A stretch of DNA of 64,000 nt from Erythroxylum novogranatense (GCA_029891385.1 CM057228.1:86962304-87026303); one strand, 5' to 3'. Positions 49,841-63,318 are shown, numbered from the stretch's first letter. Translations and numbers: made by a program. Notes: generated from the sequence alone by a model not told the origin.

Positions 49841-50087
49841 ATAGTTAATCTTATTTGAATTTATATCAATTTGCGTACTGCTTTTAATTTATATCAATTC
49901 GCACACTGCTTTGAAATTCATTGTCTTCTTTGCTTTGTTTTGGTTATCTTATTTAGCCGTCAGCTTATTCTAGCTCTGTCATCATCTTCCTTCATATACT
50001 TCAGGAAGATCTTTCTGCGTGTCAGTTGAGGCAAGTGATTTTGTTATTTACTAGGTTTTTATAAACATGGTTTAATTTGGGTATTTG

Positions 50088-53083
50088 TGTTGGCCCCTGA
50101 ATTTTTTTTATTTGAATAAGCATGATTAAATTATTTTGAGTTCTTGCTAGATTAATGTATGTTGGAGTTAATTAGCATGCTAATGTGAGTAAGATGATAT
50201 GATATAAGTTAAGGGAATTAAAGAGTTAAGGTGATAAGTAGCATGAGGGGTAGTTTAGGAAGATCATTTAAGCATTAAAGTCTTAAGGCATGAGGGAAAG
50301 GGCAATATGGACATTGTGCATTCATTAAGGGTATAAAAGGGAGAAGAAAAGGCTTGTCTTGTATTGGAAGAGAGAGAAAATAAAAATTGGAGAAAAGAGA
50401 GGAGAGAGAGTGTCGTGTAAGAGAAAAGAAGAGAAAGAAAAGAGGGCTAATCTAGGTTTCAACTTTTCTTAACCTTCAAGAGGGATTTTGAGAGTGATCA
50501 AGAAGGGAAAAAGGAAGAGGAAGGTTAAAGCTTCCATTAGAGCCAAGAAACCCATTGTTTGGTGAAGAATCAAGGTAAGTTTGTGTTTTGATATTTGGAT
50601 TTTTGGAAGGGTTTTGGTTCAAATAGCTTAGGAAATGTATGGGTTTAAGTATTCTAGGGTCAATTTTATGAATATATTTGTTTAAGTTGTCCAATTTGAA
50701 TTCATTTTGATATGGGGTTTTTGTCAATGTTGAAGAAAATCAAGAGAGGAAAGAGAAGCAAGAATAGAGGCTTTTTGAGCAAGGTTTTCAAGCAAGGAAA
50801 TCAAGGTGGGAGACATTTTTATAATTGAGTTAATAAGCCATAAATGTTTTTCAAATAAATGGAATTAATTGATTTTCCAACTACCTTATAAAAGTGCATT
50901 TATTGTTCTTTAAATGCTTGAAAATGTGCCACATGCTTTTTGTATGTGAATTTTGTGAATGAATTTTTGAGTTGATATGAGAATGATTGCTAAATGCTTC
51001 ATAATTGTGGTATATGTTTCGTTCACATGATTTGAGAAAGAATTATTATGATTGACATATAACTTTGGTTGTGGAATTGTGAAATGATGATAGAATTGCA
51101 TATGAATAGTTCATGCTTATGAAAGATAAGTTTTCAAAAATGTGCCTATTGGGCAAACAGTTTTTAGTTCATGAATTACTTGTTATATGGGTTTGGTGTA
51201 GTCCATCCAAGAAATGTCACGCGCACGTTGACTAAGAAAAGGTTTCTCTCGCCTGCCTGCTAGTGGCACGGAGCTCCTTCACGGACTCCCTCAAGTTTAC
51301 AACTACACAGGACCATTATGTGAAATTATGTAGTTCGTCATGTTTTATGGATTTACCCAAACCATTATGATATGTTTATATGTTTACATGTGTTGACAAG
51401 TTGTATGATTGTTTGACTTGTGTGAGTTGTGAATTTGCTTGACAAGTTGAAAAGTTTAAGAAATGAATGTTTTATGGATTTCAATGAGGTTCTGTTATGA
51501 TCATGAAAGTTTCAAATGGTTTTTGCTTATTACTGTTTATAAAATTGTTACTCACGAGTTTTAAGCTCACGCCTTCCCATTCCATCCTATCTTCAGGTGA
51601 GGAGTATGAGATCGAGTGATTGAGCATAAAGGCATTACTCCAGAATTGGCTTATTTTGTATTTTAAGTTAGTTTTTGTAAAACAATGCTTTAGTCGCATT
51701 TTGAGCGATTCTAGTTTTTTTGTAAAGCTTGTATTTTTGGATTATGATGTAAGTGGCTTGAAATGCCCATCAAAGAATTGTAAAACTCTTATTGGTTTTG
51801 ATGTTAATGAAATACATATGCATTATATTTATTTATGGCTTTCTAAAGTCTTTATATTGCATTTTTAAGCTTTTCATGGGGGAGGATTTGTGTTCTGAAT
51901 TCAGGGGAAATTCTGGAATAAGTTAGGATGAATTTGACTAAGTTGTGTTCATGAAGTTGTAGATGATCCTTCTAGCTTTCCAACGACATAAAGTTTGTAA
52001 TTTTTAGATATCGGAGTGGAAAGTTATGTTCATTACAAGTTGTGATGTCGTATAGGATGTGCATATAGGACAGCTATGGAGAATGATATTTAATTGTGGT
52101 TTTGATGAATCAAATGGGTTGAGAATTGAGAGTTTTATGAGATAAACTTGGTGTTTGAATTGATATGAAGTGATTTTGCACTAGAAGAGTTGGATTTGGG
52201 AAATTTATGAGTGAATATGATGTTAGAATAGATGTAGGAAGCATTGGAGTGGCCTAGAGGGGTTTGGGAAATCCCCATATCCGTTAAATGGACATACATG
52301 TCTGTTTAACGGACCTTCATGGGTCAAAAAGACCCCCAGCTTCGTCCATTTCCATTGAATGGACTTGTAGGTACATTTAACAGACCTTCTCGGGTGGAAA
52401 TGACTCTTAGCCCCGACAATGTTCGTTAAACAGACATGGATGTCTGTTAAACGGACATTCACTGGATAGCTTCAGTAAAATTCCATCTTTTAGAACTTAA
52501 ATGGCAAAATCTCACTTTTTCATCTTCATGAAAGTTGTAGATTTGGAAGTCTTAGTTCAAATAGTCCAAGAACGAACTCAATCAGACATTTTTAGCAAAC
52601 TTTATGGCAATTGCACCAAGACAGGTACAAAATGATTAAGGACATACATATGTTGGATTCTTTTGGCCATAACTTCCTCATCGACCTCCGAATGAAGTGA
52701 TTCTTGAGGTAATATCTTCCTAACACATGTATATACCTATCCATGAAATTTGGTAGCTTTTGGGTTTCGTATGAAAAATATTGATGAAAAGATAGGGAGG
52801 GGTCAGTTGAGAGAACATGACTGGGGTATGAACATACTTTGTCTTTTTAAGCATAACTTCTTCTATAGAGTTCCAATTAAGATAGTTCTTGCTTCAAATT
52901 AAACTAGAGATTTGGAGCTACAATTGTTTTGAAGAAGTCAATTATGATTTTGGTGATTTACTGGTGTGGGCACACCACACTTGTGAGATGATGGCCAAAG
53001 AGGGTTCTATGGGGTAACCCTACAAGTTTATAAGCTTAAGGTTTATGACTCTGAATGTTAGGCTCCGGAAATGGGGTCCAACA
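50088..53083 (+). mobile_element. Solo LTR, gypsy-like (2996 bp)
   Basis: It starts TGTTGGCCCC, ends GGGGTCCAACA, and is flanked by ATTTG on both sides (50083-50087 and 53084-53088). It shares its first half with the truncated LTR at 42963/46353, and its second half (from about 51890) with the LTRs at 39037 and 55315. It carries a palindrome cassette at 52279-52458. No internal coding region is left, so it arose by LTR-LTR recombination. Confidence 0.88.
52279..52458. repeat. Palindrome cassette in the solo LTR
   Basis: Two near-perfect palindromes, 52281-52312 and 52420-52457, are built from the same half-site GTTAAACAGACAT and its complement. A degenerate pair lies between them (52345-52385). 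Each could fold into a hairpin. The cassette lies within the interval that holds other repeat units in the related LTRs. Confidence 0.85.
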
Positions 53084-55314
53084 ATTTGTTTGCGATTTGA
53101 ACTTCCCATTTGAGCTTCCTATATTTTTAATGTAAATGGCCTACACCAACCAAATTTTTTTGTGGTATGTACTTCGGTTTATCAATGAATTAATATTATA
53201 GTTGCAAATATCTTAATTATGTCAATCTGTTATTTCACTGATGCTCTCTGAAATGATTAGGTTCTCTTTACTTTTCATGTGCGATTCTTTACACGCATCT
53301 TTTTTAATATAATACTAATTTTCTTCTAAACATAGTAGACAATTTGTGTATGTTATAATAATTTATTAAAATAAGTATTCATATTGTTATGAATACTTAT
53401 TATATTTCGCACTAGTACATATTTAATTTAGGTTAAATATCAAACTTCTATCATTAATTCTCTTCTAACATATATGATTACAAAAAAAATTGATCTACAG
53501 TTAATAAATAATTTTGATCTTAACCCATAAACCTTAACTCATACCCGTGATGTAGTTCCATGAGGCTTATCGGTGAAAAATACTACGAGCCTATGACTTA
53601 CAAAGAGAACTTGTTTTCTTGTTTCACAAGTGTAATCTTTGGTGATTAATTTAATTGCTTAATACTTAGGGGATGTTATGTAAAGTTTAGATTCTTTGTA
53701 AACTTTGGTGAACATGAATGATACTAACTATGGAATCACTATTTTAAATTAATAGTTTTACAAAAATGAGTAATGTTGATATATCTTGGACGTATAGACG
53801 ATTAACACTTAATAGTTTTATTAATCCTAAGTAAGTTTTTATTCATTATGCATATTCTCAACCTGCATATATGGATGACCTAAAAATCAGATGTCTATGA
53901 TAAAAAGTGCAAACACATTCGTTTCCTTCCTATTGATGAAGTTAATGGGCATTTGTTGAGAAAAGAGTTTGTCCCCAATTATTTTGAGTGGACATGACAT
54001 GAGAAACCATTGATTTGTAGCACCTCAAGGGGTAATCAATTACAATCATATGTGAACTTAAATGAGTTTGAAGGGGGGGATTGGATTTAGAACAAATAAT
54101 TTATATGGAAATGAAAATCCTTCTATGCAAATGGTTTATAATGCAGCCGGTTATACCTTTTGGGAAAATATGGAAAATCTTGAAGAAGAATCAAACCCAC
54201 ATGTAAAACAGTTTTTTGAAATACTATAGTCAGTTGATCAAAAATTACGGCCAAATTGTGAGACAGTGACCCAATTATCTTCAATTGCTAGAATATTGAA
54301 CATAAAGTTTGAAGGGCATATTTTGGACCATAGTTTTGGTAAAATTCTTGAATGATATAATGAATCATTACCTCCTGATCATACAATGGTTGATAGTTTT
54401 TACAATATAAAGAAACTTATTATGGGTCTTGGTTTGCCTATTGAAAAGATTGATTGTTGCAAATTAGGATGTATGTTGTATTAAGTAGATGATGTGGAAT
54501 TACAGGAGTTCAAATTTTGTGGTCAATCTAGGTTCAAGCCTAGAAAGCATTCTACAAAACAGAAATTAGTATCCTGGAAGTGGATGTATTATTTTCCGCT
54601 AACTCTGAGACTTTAAAGACTATATGATTATGATGTTACTACATCTCACAGAGATAGCATAATGAACACGAACATAAAGATGGAATAATAAGTCATTCAT
54701 TAGATGCACTAGCATGGAAACATTTCAATGACACCCATCTTGAGTTTGCAGCTGAAAGTTGAAATGTTAGATTGGGATTGTCAACGGATGGATTCCAACC
54801 TTTTGGTCAATCTGGCTAGCAATATTCATCATGGCCAATCATAATTACTCCTTATAACTTGCTTCCATGGATGTGTATGAAAGACGCATATATGTTCTTG
54901 ACAGTGATTATGCCAGGGCCTACAAGTCCCAAGCACAAAATTGAAGTATTCTTACAACCATTGATATCTAAATTGCAACATCTCTAGGAACATGACGTTC
55001 AAACATATGATGTGTCTTTGAAATAGAATTTTATGTTGAGAGCGGCTTTGATGTACCATTAGTGATTTTCTGGCATATGCCATGTTGTCTGGATGGAGCA
55101 CAACAGGTAAATTGGCTTGTCCTTATTGCGGAAATGATTCTGATATGTTTTATCTTCCAAACGGGGGCAAAACATGTTGGTTTAATAATTGCAGGAAATT
55201 TCTTCCTCCAGATCATCCATTTAGATGCAATAAACAAAAGTTTATTAAGAATAGGATGTAAAAACGTCTCCTCCCCCTTACAAAGCTAGTGAAGAGATTT
55301 TGTAGGAGGTTTAG

Positions 55315-58300
55315 TGTAGCACCCCCTTACCAAAGGGTATACACCGGGACACCCGTATATCATTCCGATACATATCCTACGATAAGGGTGCACTACGAAC
55401 AATTACTACTGTATCTCATATGGCATCAATAATAATACAGCATCATTTCATATCATCAAAGCAGATTTTTTTTCCTAACTGACAGTTTTTCACTATCTAG
55501 ACATTACTCCAAAAGAAAACTATTACAAAAAATCCTAACTAGGTCATCCCTCGAAAAATGCCAGCTGACCGATCTGTGAGCCATGACTTCTCTTGCCAAC
55601 AGGATCTACACGACAGGAAAAGTCCCTCTGGAGCTAGGAGTCTACTCTCTCGGTCCTGAAAAATAATTTGCAATTTTGGGTGAGTTTGCGAACTCAGTGA
55701 GGAACCATCATCGATGGTTCACCCAATTCATGCATAGTCAAACAAATTACAATTATAACATAATAATCTCATTCAGATGTACCACATGATTATTTACATG
55801 AACACAAAACATTTGGCTTTTCACACAATCAAAGTCATTCAATATGAAATGCGCATGCGACTCTTTTTCCAATTTATTATGTTGTTGTGACCGAGCGCCT
55901 AAACTGTCCCAATAAGGGCGCATTAATCGGTGAGCCTGAGGCTCTGAAGCACTGTGGGCTCGAGGCCCAAATACGTTGAGCTTCAAGCTCTCGGTGGCTG
56001 CTCCAGTCACAACTATCAATTACTGATCATGCACTTATGCATGAAATGCATATGTCAGAAATAAGTAAGCCAACATCATAGTCGATCCCAAATTAACACA
56101 TTCACACAAATGGTTCACTATCAATCACATTCAAATCACATATAGCAAATAGGGTACTCCTATGTCAGTATCTCCCAGTACATCGAACACTTTCGGTCTG
56201 GAATTCAGGCATAAACAAATGCAAGCCCACCATTATTGTCCACAGTGTTATAAGCGCAAAATTACAAACAATTAATAATCGAGAAACCATCTAGGTTACT
56301 CACAAGTTACTCCCGAAGCTAATGCCTGGAAGATCCGGCAACATCCGGAAGTTGACATTCCAGTTGCTCCTCTATGACAAATAACATACACATATATCAC
56401 AATATGAACAATCATAAGTGTTCAATAATGCACAAGAATGAGATGAAATATGTACAATGCATATTCATGACTATCCCGGGTATCAATCCATCAATTTTAT
56501 CACAAGACATTCAACTATCAAAACTCACTCAACTAGCCTCATTCTGTGGGATTTAAACCTCCATAACCCATTTGAATCCAATTTCATAGCCCAATGAACC
56601 ATTTCAAATCTTTCTCTAAACTCTAACTTTCGGGTCCACTGTTCATGTTTAATAAAAAGGCAATTTGAGCCCACTATCTCCTAGAAAAGTGTTCCTCTAT
56701 CTTTTACCTTTCCATTGACACCAAAATCACTCAATTTAGTTCAGTAATTTGGAAGATACGCCTCAAACATTTTTGGACTATTCCTCTCCAAAATAGTGTA
56801 CTATACCCAACTTCCATGCAGAAATTGAACACCTTAGAGACTGGATCAGGATTCAGATTCTTCATATGATTTGTAGCCCTATATCTCTAGTTTACCACAA
56901 ATGAAGAACCACATCAATTAGAGTCCTACAGTCCAAGATATCATCAAAATATTGAAATATGTTCAATAAAATATCCAGTTCATGCTCCTTCCTCCGATAC
57001 CCTTACTTTGATTCAATCAATCATTTTTAATTTAACACCAAAGACTATAAATTTTTTGTGGAGAGATAAAGAAATGTGTTAGGAATCCAATGCTTCAAAA
57101 ATCAGGTCATTTGGAGGTCTAGATAAAAAGTTATGACCAAAAGAATACAATCTTCTTTTGCTTTTGTCTTAGTTCTATCGTCTCATTTTCTGCGTCTCAT
57201 TTTCTGCGTCTCACTTTCTGCGTCTCACTTTCTGCGTCTCATTTTCTGCATCTCACTTTCTGCGTCTCAGTTTCTGCGTCTCAGTTTCTGCGTCTCAGTT
57301 TCTGCGCCTCACTTTCTGCGTCTCACTTTCTGCGTCTCATTTTCTGCGTCTCACTTTTTGCGTCTCACTTTCTGCGTCTCAGTTTCTACGTCTCAGTTTT
57401 TGCGTCTCATTTTCTGCGTCTCATTTTCTGCGTCTCATTTTCTGCATCTCACTTTCTGCATCTCATTTTCTGCGTCTCATTTTCTGCGTCTCACTTTCTG
57501 CGTCCAGAACGTATCCACTTACAAAGATCATAACTTTCGACTCCAATATCGAAAATTTACAAACTTTATACCGTTGGAAAGATAAAAGAAAGATATACAA
57601 CTTTTCAGAAGGCAACTTTGCTAGAATCTATCTAGATCAGGTCCATTTTTCCTCCCGAAGTTGGAACACGAATTTTCGCTCAACTCTCAACATCCTGCAC
57701 CCGGTTCTCAACTTCGTGACAACTTTTGAGACTCTTAGAGACAGAACTGAAATTCGATGTCTTCATACGAATTGTAGCCATATATTCCTAGTTTACTCCG
57801 AATCAAGAAGCATCTCGTTTCGACAACCACAGAAAATGTTATGGCTAAAATACTAAAATATACTCAGTGAGAAATTTTCCAGATTTTCTAACTTTCAACA
57901 CTTTACGTCATCAAAACACCAAAAGTTTTCTCAAAAACTAATTTAACACTATAACTGAATTTATTTCTCCCCAACTACCCAGTATTTATGTACAAACACA
58001 TTAAGTACATTTTCCATGCAGATGACAGTAATTTATCAACTTTATTTCACAAATCCCTAACTGCAAGGGATTTCTCTAACACTTACCTGCTGAAAACTCC
58101 AAAATCTTCAAGCCCTAATCTCCACAAAATTTTCGTACTTCACTGAGTGAATTGATTAGCTTCTGGTTTTTCCTTAGAGTAGATGACACAAATGGCAAAG
58201 TAAGTTTGGTGAAAGAAAGGAAGAACACAGAAGTCCCTTAGAAGATATTCTGATGGAAAACTCTGTGTTTTGAAAGGAGAAGTTTTAGAAAGATGAGAAT

Positions 58301-58826
58301 AAAGAGGGATTTGGACAAGACTTAGCCTGACAACTCTCAAGGAATAGTGACCTACTCCTAGCTAGAGTACAAGGTCTAAGTGACACATGTCACTTTCTTA
58401 ATGATTAAACTCTAACTTAGTTTCTTTTGAAACTAACTCCATTTAGTTCTCCTCTTTCCAATACAACAATCATCTTTACAACCCAACTATCTCCAAATCT
58501 TCATTTAATTTATTTCTTGTTCCCTATTATAAATATATCTTTCTCAATACTCCATAACTTCACCAACATATAAAAATACAATATTTCCACCAATCACTAA
58601 TATTTTCAATGCAAAAACATCCGTAACTCTAAAAATTCATAGATCAATCCAATTATACCCAGAATTATTCATGAATGCATGTACAATTATTTTCATGTGC
58701 AATTAAATTCACTATTCACGTGTAAGTGTATGTCATATCATGCATGAACATGGAAATGCATCTCTAACTCTCATTAGTCACTCACATTTACCATCCTACC
58801 CTTCCCACTAGTAATGAGATGTTACA
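55315..58826 (-). mobile_element. Solo LTR, gypsy-like (3512 bp), inside the transposase
   Basis: It starts TGTAGCACCCCC and ends GAGATGTTACA, with TTTAG on both sides (55310-55314 and 58827-58831). On the minus strand it begins TGTAACATCTC, like the LTR at 39037. It contains the shared 'gttgtatatctttctttt' stretch and a 14-bp tandem array (57181-57502). No internal coding region is left. Confidence 0.9.
57181..57502. repeat. 14-bp tandem repeat, 23 units
   Basis: Unit TCTCANTTTCTGCG is repeated exactly 23 times without spacers. The sixth base alternates between T, C and G, and a few other bases vary. The array produces a 14-residue periodic open frame (57133-57585) as a by-product. It lies between LTR flanks that correspond to those of the 40877 cassette. 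Confidence 0.95.
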
Positions 58827-60186
58827 TTTAGAAATTAGGCTTGCTGAAAGTTATAGAATTTGATGTTAACGAAGTTAATACAAGCATTAGTAAAAACTTT
58901 GGTTAGAGAAAACGAAACAACTTTTAGGATTTGTCATAATGGAAAACTAATTTAATACGTCATAATCTATATGTGATGCATATTGAAAAAGTATTTTTGA
59001 CAATTTATTCAATACCATAACTAACATTGAAGGGAGGACAAATGACAATACAAAATCACGAGCTAATTTGCAACTTATTTGTAAAAAGATTGACTTACAT
59101 AAAGATATTTACATCAATAAATATCCAAAAGCGTGTTACACTTTGGACAAAAACTAAAGGAAATATTGTGTGAATGGTTGAAAAGTCTAAAGTTTTCCGA
59201 TGGTTATGTTTCAAACTTGGCAAGGTGTGTGGAAATGAGGAAGTACAAATAATTTGGCTTGAAAAGTCATGATTGTCATGCGTTTATGCAAAGGCTAATT
59301 CTAATTGCATTTCGGGAGTTGCTACCAAACAAGGTTTGAGAAGTAATAACCAAATTAAGTTTGTTTTTCAAAAGTTTAACATCATCTAAAATTAGGTTGG
59401 TTGAAATGGAAAAACCAGAGAGGAAAATTTTAGTAATTTTGTGCAAGTTAAGAGGGATTTTTCTTCTAAGTTTCTTTGACTGTATGAAGCATCTATCTGT
59501 GCATTTAGCACATGAGGCAAAACTAGCCAGTCTAGTTTAATATCGATGGATATATCTGTTTGAGAGGTAATTCAACAAAAATGATTGTAATTAAAGTAAT
59601 AACATATTTTAGCAACTAAATTGTAATAACCCTCTTCGCTAATATAGGTATTTGCATCATTTGAAGAAAAGTGTAAAAAATAAGGCTAGAGCTGAAATTC
59701 CACAATATTTTCTAACATAACACCATAAACCGTCAGTAAAATATAAGATATTAATATAAGATATTTACTACATTTTACTAACAATTACTCTTTGTTTTAT
59801 CGATAATATTCACAATCGTCGCCAATTTTACTGTCAGGATTTTCTGAACCGTTGGTATACTCACCGACGGTCAATCATAACCATCGAAAATCTTACTGAC
59901 AGAATAACCAATATCATTGGAAAATATTCCGATGAAAAGGAAAATCCGTAGGTAAATTTACCGGCGATCATAGCCATCTGTCAATATATTTACTGACGAT
60001 TACATAATATGTCCATCAGTAAATTTACTTATGGGCGTTTTAACGATGCTTTTGTCCGTCGGTTAATTATGTCGTTAATTTATATTACCGACAAAATCCA
60101 AACATTTTCCGTCAGTAATTTCTGTAACTAAATGACATTTTTGTTGTAGTGTTTGTTATCCTATAAGAGATAGTTTATTATCTTAT

Positions 60187-60403
60187 AAGAGATAATTTTA
60201 AGAAGAAAACACATACTTGAGTGCAACTTTCTCTAATTGAAAATATTTTATAGTCACTTTAACTTGCAGATGTCAATAAATATGGAAGTTGGTAGAAGAG
60301 ATAATTTTAAGAAGAAAACACATACTTGACTGCAACTTTCTTTAATTGAATATATTATAGTCACTTTAACTTGCAGATGTCAATAAATATGGAAGTTGGT
60401 AGA
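60187..60403 (+). repeat. About 110-bp tandem duplication next to the CACTA end
   Basis: The segment starting 'agagataattttaagaagaa' and ending 'aatatggaagttggtaga' occurs twice in tandem with a few substitutions and a small indel. It lies 35 bp outside the CACTA right end. Confidence 0.9.
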
Positions 60404-61012
60404 ACAACTGAGGATAGGTGCTGGACACGGATAAAGGCAAGACAAGCGCCTGTCTTTGTTTCAAGATTACTCAACCAGAGATGACGCCGCTTGCAGCCCA
60501 GTTCACCCTCTTGGATCCACCGACTCTCCCGAGCCCACGCCATGTTCCGATCTCAAGTCGTATCCGCGTGATTGGGTCTCAAATTTGATATTATTTTAAT
60601 TTTTTGAAAAGAAATTATAATGATTGCGGTGCGGACGCCTTTCCTACGCTCTTGGGGCCGTTTCTCCTCTCCATTTAACAAACTGGTGGTTCATTACTAC
60701 AACCTAACCCACACAACCTAATCAAACTCTTCTTCAACAATTCTTCTTTCTTTGTTCTTGATTTTTATCCTTGACTCGTCGGTGAACTTTGGCTGCAATT
60801 GCATTCATTTCCAACTGCTTTTCAAAACAATAGTATCCTCGTAGAAAGTTTTTTTTTTTTTTGAGTACAAGGGAAAGAAAAACAAAAAAAAGAAACTAGC
60901 GCCAGAGGTGTGGGTATGCCACTCCGTGCTTGTCACGGTGAAGGAGCTCCCGAAAACACTCCGGTGAATCCTGGATGCAGTGCAGTCCCGACTCCCGAGC
61001 TTAAAACTCGAG
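60404..61012. other. Intergenic segment with GC-richer patches
   Basis: 60410-60560 and 60895-61010 are clearly less AT-rich than their surroundings. The first contains a 60-codon minus-strand frame (60361-60543), partly within the duplication. I recognise no protein in either patch. They may be remnants of exons. Confidence 0.4.
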
Positions 61013-61475
61013 TAAAAGTTGCCAAGAGACAATAAAATAATAGAAGATATGTTCGGAATTAGCGCTTTAATTGTAGGTCGAACAAACATAGTTGAAAGTG
61101 AAGGTGTATATTTTAATCTAATAGTGCGCACTCTTAATTACTTTCACGTACTGTGTTAAATTGGTGATTTTATTAGTTATTGGTTTGACCGGTTTGATCG
61201 GTTCAACTACCGGTCGAACCGGTTTGATGTAATAATTATGTAATAATAATATTTAATTATATATAATATTAAAAAAAAATTAATTTTTTTTTTAAACAAA
61301 ATTATCGAACCGGTCAAATCTGACAGTAAAAGTTGCCGAGAGACAGTGAAATAGTGGAAGATACGTTCGGAATTAGCGCTTTAATTGTAGGTTGATCAAA
61401 CATAGTTGAAAGTGAAGGTGTATATTTTAATCTAATAGTGCGCACTCTTAATTACTTTCGCGTACTTTGTTAAGT
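61013..61475 (+). repeat. Direct repeat pair (about 148 bp) downstream of ANS
   Basis: 61013-61160 and 61327-61475 are closely similar, sharing 'gttcggaattagcgctttaa' and 'ctaatagtgcgcactctt'. They are separated by about 165 bp rich in GGTTTGACCGGTT-like motifs. They could be short LTR-like ends of an unrecognised element or a simple segmental duplication. No TG...CA ends were fixed. Confidence 0.75.
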
Positions 61476-61927
61476 AAGAATACACCAAGGTCAATTTATT
61501 TCATTGGTAAGGTCACCCCAGTTAAATTACCCGACAATTATACTGCATCTCAACTTTTTTAAAATTTTATTTTTTGGGTCAAAGCAAACGTATTAATCAA
61601 GTTGTCAACTTCTTGCTTTTCACCTTCTCCTTGATTAAGATATTGGCTTAATAAGCAACTACTTAATTGTTAATAGTATCTTTATTTCGATAAAAGCAGA
61701 CAGATAGATTCTAATAGTCGAGGACAAACACAGCCATGTCCTCAAGAACTTTTTTTTTAAAATTTAATAACTTGACGTAGAATAATTTCGAAGCTTCAGC
61801 ACAACCCTACCCTGCTTTCCCCGTTTATATAAACCATAAATCCACTGGATAAACGCAGAACATCATAATAAGGAGCATTAAGCATGCACGATAAGATCAA
61901 AACAAGAAGTACAGAGCAACCTCCCCA

Positions 61928-63318
<1,391 letters not shown>

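Larger units (their letters stand above)
53766..59580 (+). pseudogene. CACTA TNP2-type transposase, broken and interrupted
   Basis: A start is visible at 53766 (MSNVDISWTYRRL). It is followed by a Cys-rich-type N-terminus with stops, then recognisable transposase blocks: LGLSTDGFQPFGQSG near 54770-54815, SWPIIITPYNLLPWM, AYMFLTVIMPGPTSP, and LACPYCGNDSD near 55110. The frame is cut at 55314 by a solo LTR and continues after the TTTAG duplication (from 58832). It runs through HNLYVMHIEK (58960-58990), where a Tyr replaces the aspartate expected in this catalytic block. SHDCHVFMQRL and LSVHLAHEAKLA follow, up to about 59580. Numerous stops and frameshifts make it inactive. Confidence 0.85.
47978..60151 (+). 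mobile_element. CACTA (En/Spm-type) DNA transposon with nested solo LTRs
   Basis: The left end CACTCCAATAAAAGTAGGAA is the degenerate partner of the right end, which reads CACTACAACAAAAATGTCA on the minus strand. The 3-bp duplication TTT flanks both ends (47975-47977 and 60152-60154). Subterminal regions carry repeated CGTCGGTAAATTT-type motifs on both strands (48065-48255 and 59725-60120). Inside are a MULE transposase fragment, a broken TNP2 transposase and two later solo LTRs (50088-53083 and 55315-58826). Without those the element is about 5.7 kb. Confidence 0.88.

Noticed and set aside
57181..57502. CRISPR-like or satellite array
   Set aside because: Units are directly adjacent without spacers, within a plant LTR. 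It is a local minisatellite, not CRISPR, and no large satellite block is visible.
57133..57585. 150-residue open frame with a repeating leucine/serine/phenylalanine peptide
   Set aside because: It is produced by the 14-bp tandem array, whose three-unit period is a multiple of three bases. There is no start context, domain or coding bias beyond the array.
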